Source: Gammaproteobacteria bacterium | GTDB taxonomy: Bacteria > Pseudomonadota > Gammaproteobacteria > Burkholderiales > Burkholderiaceae_B | Direction of reading: 5' to 3' | Length of the DNA stretch: 34,497 bases | Assembly (NCBI GenBank): GCA_018812945.1 | Contig: JAHJCM010000073.1 | Span: 1 to 34,497 of the forward strand | In this document: piece after piece, positions 31,386 through 34,497 of the stretch | Position numbering within the stretch: position 1 is the first letter of the stretch | How the letters are laid out: each line of letters begins with the position of its first letter | Position numbers and translations under genes: made by a program | The notes under the pieces: model-generated | Told to the model about the DNA's origin: nothing | The model's input: only the letters and a program-made list of their open reading frames with translations | Databases searched by the model: none

Positions 31386-33530
31386 ATGACCGTAGTACCC
31401 TTCAGCAAACTATTGCTCGTTGCCCTTTTGGGCGCCACCTTGGGCCTTGCAGCCTGTGGCAGCGACGATGCTCCCTCGGGTGTGGCTGGCCCAAATAATC
31501 CCACTAACCCCAGCGAGGTGACGGAGCAGCCCGAGCTTGTTCTTTCCGGTTCCAAGAACCCGGACTTCGAAGACACTCTCCGCGACTTCACCGCCCCCGC
31601 TTGCAGCACCAATACTGAGCAGCCTCGTGAAGGCGGTGGCATTTACAGCGTTAACCTGCAATCCGCCAGTGGTCACAATATTGCATTTACCGTGTTTGAG
31701 CCTGCTAAATTCAACTGCGAAAAGGGCAATCCATTGGTTCTGGAAGGCCATGGTTACGGTGGTTCACGCGCAAACAGCCCACGTGGCATCATGGGAGACC
31801 TGATCGAAGCGGGCGCGGGTGTCATCAGTATCGATCAGCGTGGTTTTGGAGAGAGTGGTGGCTCTGTCCGCGTTCTGGATCCCGACTTTGAAGGGCAAGA
31901 CCTGCTTCAAATTCTGGACTGGGCCGAGGCCAACCTGGACTGGCTGCGCTACGCCAAAGCCCAAAAGCCTGCGGGCGATCGCAAATTCAATATGGTGTTG
32001 GGCGCAACGGGGGGCAGCTACGGCGGTGGTTATCAATTGCTGATTCACAACATTGATCCACTGAAGCGGCTTGATGTACTGACTCCCGATATTGCTTGGA
32101 ACGACCTGTGTTACAGCCTGAATCCCGGCGGTGCTTACGGAATTGAAAACTTTGAACCCGCCGAAGGCAATATCAAACCCACAGGCACCGTAAAATCGGG
32201 CTGGGCCTTGTTGTTGGTGGCCGGTGGAGAATCGGGCTCGCTGAGCCCCAAGTTGCAAGCAGGCGACCCTATGGCCGTGCAAACCAGTGGGCAAGACAAT
32301 TTAATCCGCGAAACCCTGTTGCGTGGCGCTACTGCCAATCGTTTTCCGGAAGGTGCGCTCGAGTTTTTCCGTTACCACAGCCCAAGCTATTGGTGTGATG
32401 CTGAAGCAGCTGGTGCGCAAACCTTCCTTCAAAGTGAGGTGACACCAGGTTTGGCCCAGAAGAAGCCCGATCCTGTTGATATTCTTTTCACCCAGGGCTT
32501 TCGGGATACTCTGTTCAACTTCAACGACGCGTTCCACAATTTCAGTTGCTACCGAGCGCTTGAGGATGACAAAGGCAAAAAAGCGGATGTACGTTTGCTA
32601 ACTCATCAAAGCGGTCATATTTTGCCCCTTTCACCATCGACGGTTCCCGGTCTCGCTGATCTGACTGAGCAGGGCGCACAAAATGGTCTCAATGAAATTG
32701 AGTTCCAAAAGCCAGGTGGCCCTTTTGCTTGTGGTGACCTGAGTATTCCAGAGGCCCAATTTGCATTCCTTGTTGAAAAGTTGTTTACGCCCCAGGAAGC
32801 TGCTGCGATCAAAAACGCCAGCGAATCCAATGCGTTCACAACCTTGGCCGCCAACAAAGGCAAAGTTTGCCTGAGCCTGAATGACGACGTAGGCCAGGGC
32901 ACAGCCAGTGAAAATGCTGCAGTGTGGGTGAGCGAAAACACATTCTTCAGCAACCTGGGTCCACAAGCCAAGGGCCAGGCGACCAACAGCAATATTCAGC
33001 CTGTTGCCATTGATTTTACGCCAGGGGCAGATCCACTGAATGTGCTCACCAGTGCAGCAACTGGCATTCTGCGTTATCCGTTTGCACCTGCGGTGATGCC
33101 CATTGAATTGCCCGCCGGTGTGAATGTGGTGGCAGGTATTCCAACTGCGACCTTCGAAATCGCACCACCTGTGGATATGTTGATGAACCCTGTGTGTGGT
33201 CAAATTTATTCAGCCACGGCCATGTTACCCATTGGGTTGGCGGGTTTGGAGCCTGGCTGTGATCCCATGTTGTTCGTTGGGCTGGGCGTGAACAGAAATG
33301 GTGCTTGGCGCCTGATCGATGACCAAGTCACACCCGTTCGCGGTTTTGGCAAGCGCCATGTAGAAATGACCGGCGTGGCCGAACGTTTGGCTGAAGGCGA
33401 AACACTGGGTCTGCTGGTGTATGGCTACCACCCACAGTATTTGGCAACGGCCTCTCGCGACTTGGTCACGCCGCTGGTGGCACTGCGTGGCACTGTGAAT
33501 TTACCCACATTACAAAATTTAATGCCATAA
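31386..33530 (+). CDS. lipoprotein CocE/NonD-type alpha/beta hydrolase
   Basis: A 714-aa lipoprotein: signal peptide ending LGLAAC with lipidated Cys about residue 21, then a Pro/Asn-rich linker. The alpha/beta hydrolase region has EGHGYGGSRANSPRG (oxyanion region), SIDQRGFGESGG, and the nucleophile elbow ATGGSYGGGYQ with Ser211. Asp374 (GFRDTLF) and His411 (SGHILPL) complete the triad. A C-terminal beta domain of about 270 residues follows, as in X-Pro peptidase/CocE relatives. An esterase or peptidase acting in the periplasm or at the cell surface is likely; the substrate is unknown. AGGAG at 31373-31377, 8 nt before ATG 31386, decides the start over the upstream in-frame GTG. It is the only gene between two regulatory repeats and a terminator-like hairpin, so it is probably monocistronic. 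A TetR-type regulator follows. Confidence 0.85.
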   Translation: MTVVPFSKLLLVALLGATLGLAACGSDDAPSGVAGPNNPTNPSEVTEQPELVLSGSKNPDFEDTLRDFTAPACSTNTEQPREGGGIYSVNLQSASGHNIAFTVFEPAKFNCEKGNPLVLEGHGYGGSRANSPRGIMGDLIEAGAGVISIDQRGFGESGGSVRVLDPDFEGQDLLQILDWAEANLDWLRYAKAQKPAGDRKFNMVLGATGGSYGGGYQLLIHNIDPLKRLDVLTPDIAWNDLCYSLNPGGAYGIENFEPAEGNIKPTGTVKSGWALLLVAGGESGSLSPKLQAGDPMAVQTSGQDNLIRETLLRGATANRFPEGALEFFRYHSPSYWCDAEAAGAQTFLQSEVTPGLAQKKPDPVDILFTQGFRDTLFNFNDAFHNFSCYRALEDDKGKKADVRLLTHQSGHILPLSPSTVPGLADLTEQGAQNGLNEIEFQKPGGPFACGDLSIPEAQFAFLVEKLFTPQEAAAIKNASESNAFTTLAANKGKVCLSLNDDVGQGTASENAAVWVSENTFFSNLGPQAKGQATNSNIQPVAIDFTPGADPLNVLTSAATGILRYPFAPAVMPIELPAGVNVVAGIPTATFEIAPPVDMLMNPVCGQIYSATAMLPIGLAGLEPGCDPMLFVGLGVNRNGAWRLIDDQVTPVRGFGKRHVEMTGVAERLAEGETLGLLVYGYHPQYLATASRDLVTPLVALRGTVNLPTLQNLMP

Positions 33531-33554
33531 TCCGGCTGTTAATTGATTACATGC

Positions 33555-33577
33555 AGCGCCCACTCCACGTGGGCGCT
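33555..33577 (+). terminator. hairpin after the hydrolase gene, probable terminator
   Basis: A perfect 9-bp stem, AGCGCCCAC (33555-33563) and GTGGGCGCT (33569-33577), with a 5-nt loop is followed by CTTATTT. The T-tract is weak, so termination may be partial. Confidence 0.55.
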
Positions 33578-33587
33578 CTTATTTCCA

Positions 33588-34247
33588 GTGAAAAACCAAG
33601 CCAAAGCTGAAGCTATAGAAAATACCCAAGGTGTGCGCCCAGCCATGCAGGCGCGCAGTCTTCAAAAACGGCATGATCTTCTTAAGGCCGGGCGCAAGCT
33701 TTTACACACCCGCGTGCTTGAGGAAATTTCCATCAAAGACATTTGCACCGAAGCTGGTTGCACGGTGGGCTCGTTTTACAGCCGTTTTGAAGACAAAGAA
33801 AGCTACTTTGATGCCTTGATCGCCGAAAGCTGCCAAGAGCTCCTGATGAGCGCTGCCAGCCAGTTTGACGATCGTAACTGGGTTGGAGTGGATGGTAAAT
33901 TGATCTGCGACGAAGTGGTCAGTTTTCTTGTAGGTATTTTTCAGGGTGAATACAGCTCAATTTTGACCGAGGCTTTTATCCGCGAATCCAAGGGTTTCAT
34001 GGAATCCACTCCCATGCGTGACGTAGGTTACGGATTTATCACCACGGTTTCAAAGCCCTTGTTGCAACACATTGACAGCACCGTTCACCCAGATCCCTTA
34101 CGGGCCTTGGCTTTCGCCATTCAGGTCGTCTACGGTGCGCTTCACAATGCCCGCCTGCGCGATGCGGGCCCTGTTAAATTTCGCACCCAGGAATTCGAAA
34201 CGCGAATTCAGAATGTGGTAAGCCGATACCTCGGAATCGAGTCCTGA
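33588..34247 (+). CDS. TetR/AcrR-family transcriptional regulator
   Basis: A 219-aa protein with an N-terminal TetR DNA-binding domain: helix LQKRHDLLKAGRKLLHTR, then the helix-turn-helix ISIKDICTEAGCTVGSFYSRFEDKE, then the YFDALI helix that opens the ligand domain. The C-terminal 130 residues are all-helical, as expected for ligand binding and dimerisation. The start is uncertain. GTG 33588 gives an N-terminal tail of about 19 residues, ATG 33645 starts just before the first helix, and neither has a clear ribosome site. It lies 57 bp after the hydrolase gene on the same strand and may regulate it through the TAGTGTC boxes upstream; this link is a guess. Confidence 0.83.
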   Translation: MKNQAKAEAIENTQGVRPAMQARSLQKRHDLLKAGRKLLHTRVLEEISIKDICTEAGCTVGSFYSRFEDKESYFDALIAESCQELLMSAASQFDDRNWVGVDGKLICDEVVSFLVGIFQGEYSSILTEAFIRESKGFMESTPMRDVGYGFITTVSKPLLQHIDSTVHPDPLRALAFAIQVVYGALHNARLRDAGPVKFRTQEFETRIQNVVSRYLGIES

Positions 34248-34284
34248 CAAGCCCTGTAGTGAAATTAATACTAATTTGCGAGTA

Positions 34285-34372
34285 TTGACAATTCGCGCAA
34301 CATTTCATGTTACTCCGGTGGTACATTTTTAGATAAGGCGCTCTAAATTATTAAAACTGTAATTACGGTTTT
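34285..34372 (+). promoter_or_regulatory. AT-rich spacer with TTGACA box and 20-bp palindrome
   Basis: The spacer 34248-34408 is clearly AT-richer than the genes. It holds TTGACA (34285-34290) with TGTTAC 17 bp downstream (weak -10) and a near-perfect 20-bp palindrome at 34353-34372 (AAAACTGTAATTACGGTTTT, one mismatched pair) followed by T-rich sequence. The latter could be an operator or a weak terminator for either strand. Confidence 0.3.
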
Positions 34373-34408
34373 ATTTTTCGGAAAGCTGCTTTACACTAAG
34401 CAAAAAAA

Positions 34409-34497
34409 TTAGCAAAAAGCATCAATCAAGGTGATCGGGCCGAGCTTGGCGATCTGCCCGCTGAACTCGTGTTCGGCGTGCATCGACAGCTTCTGGC
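34409..34497 (-). CDS. possible 3' end of a minus-strand gene running off the window
   Basis: Read from the right edge on the minus strand, the frame encodes QKLSMHAEHEFSGQIAKLG and a few more residues, ending in DAFC before TAA (34409-34411). The composition changes sharply near 34430 from AT-rich spacer to GC-richer sequence, which fits the start of coding DNA or of an inserted element. I cannot name a family from 29 residues. Confidence 0.35.
   Translation of the reverse strand, partial: QKLSMHAEHEFSGQIAKLGPITLIDAFC

Noticed and set aside
1-34497. tRNA, rRNA or complete insertion sequences
   Set aside because: I saw no tRNA-like cloverleaf, no rRNA segments and no transposase gene with terminal repeats in the window.

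Overview
The window looks like a chromosomal piece of a betaproteobacterium, probably Burkholderiales. The mid-GC sequence, the fatty-acid degradation genes and the OmpA/glycine-zipper lipoprotein would fit a Limnobacter-like organism. That placement is inference from gene content and codon style; no rRNA or marker gene is present.

Left part (1-6940, + strand): fatty-acid degradation. It holds the 3' part of a FadJ/FadB-type 3-hydroxyacyl-CoA dehydrogenase, a large FadE-type acyl-CoA dehydrogenase, a CaiB/BaiF-family protein with racemase-type catalytic residues, and a FadD acyl-CoA ligase ending at a strong bidirectional terminator. A 200-bp nested palindrome lies between fadE and the CaiB-family gene. 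Middle-left (7031-10843): an OmpA-like lipoprotein (-), an lrgA/lrgB pair (+), an MFS transporter (-) with a possible overlapping 54-aa membrane peptide, and a secreted DsrE-like protein (-).

Centre (10971-28289, + strand): the most unusual part. A tightly packed operon encodes a type IVb-pilus/type II-secretion-like machine: PilN-like secretin lipoprotein, an unrecognised exported protein with a Gly/Asn/Phe-rich tail, GspE/PilB-like ATPase, GspF/PilC-like platform protein, two bitopic inner-membrane proteins and a membrane-anchored parvulin-like protein. Two pilin-like proteins follow; both have the G-F cleavage motif but lack Glu5. The series ends in a giant fibre gene built from 17-residue YadA-head-like repeats arranged in four modules. 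It carries a C-terminal intramolecular chaperone (peptidase S74) domain, a coiled coil and an extra C-terminal domain. The fibre reading frame is cut once by an in-frame TAA at 22779-22781. An internal paralogous copy has CAA at the aligned codon, so this looks like a single C-to-T nonsense change (or a readthrough site or sequence error) in a protein of about 2,745 residues. I infer a pilus-like exporter with a dedicated folding factor and a self-chaperoned surface fibre as cargo or tip adhesin.

Right part (28369-34497): a TIGR03032-type protein overlapping an APS kinase (cysC), then a nucleotide-sugar epimerase-like protein whose catalytic Tyr and Lys are replaced by Asp and Gln. These could serve surface glycan modification or sulfation, but that is inference. 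A lipoprotein CocE/NonD-type hydrolase with a complete Ser-Asp-His triad and a TetR-type regulator follow. The window ends in an AT-rich spacer and about 90 bp of GC-richer sequence that may be the 3' end of a minus-strand gene.
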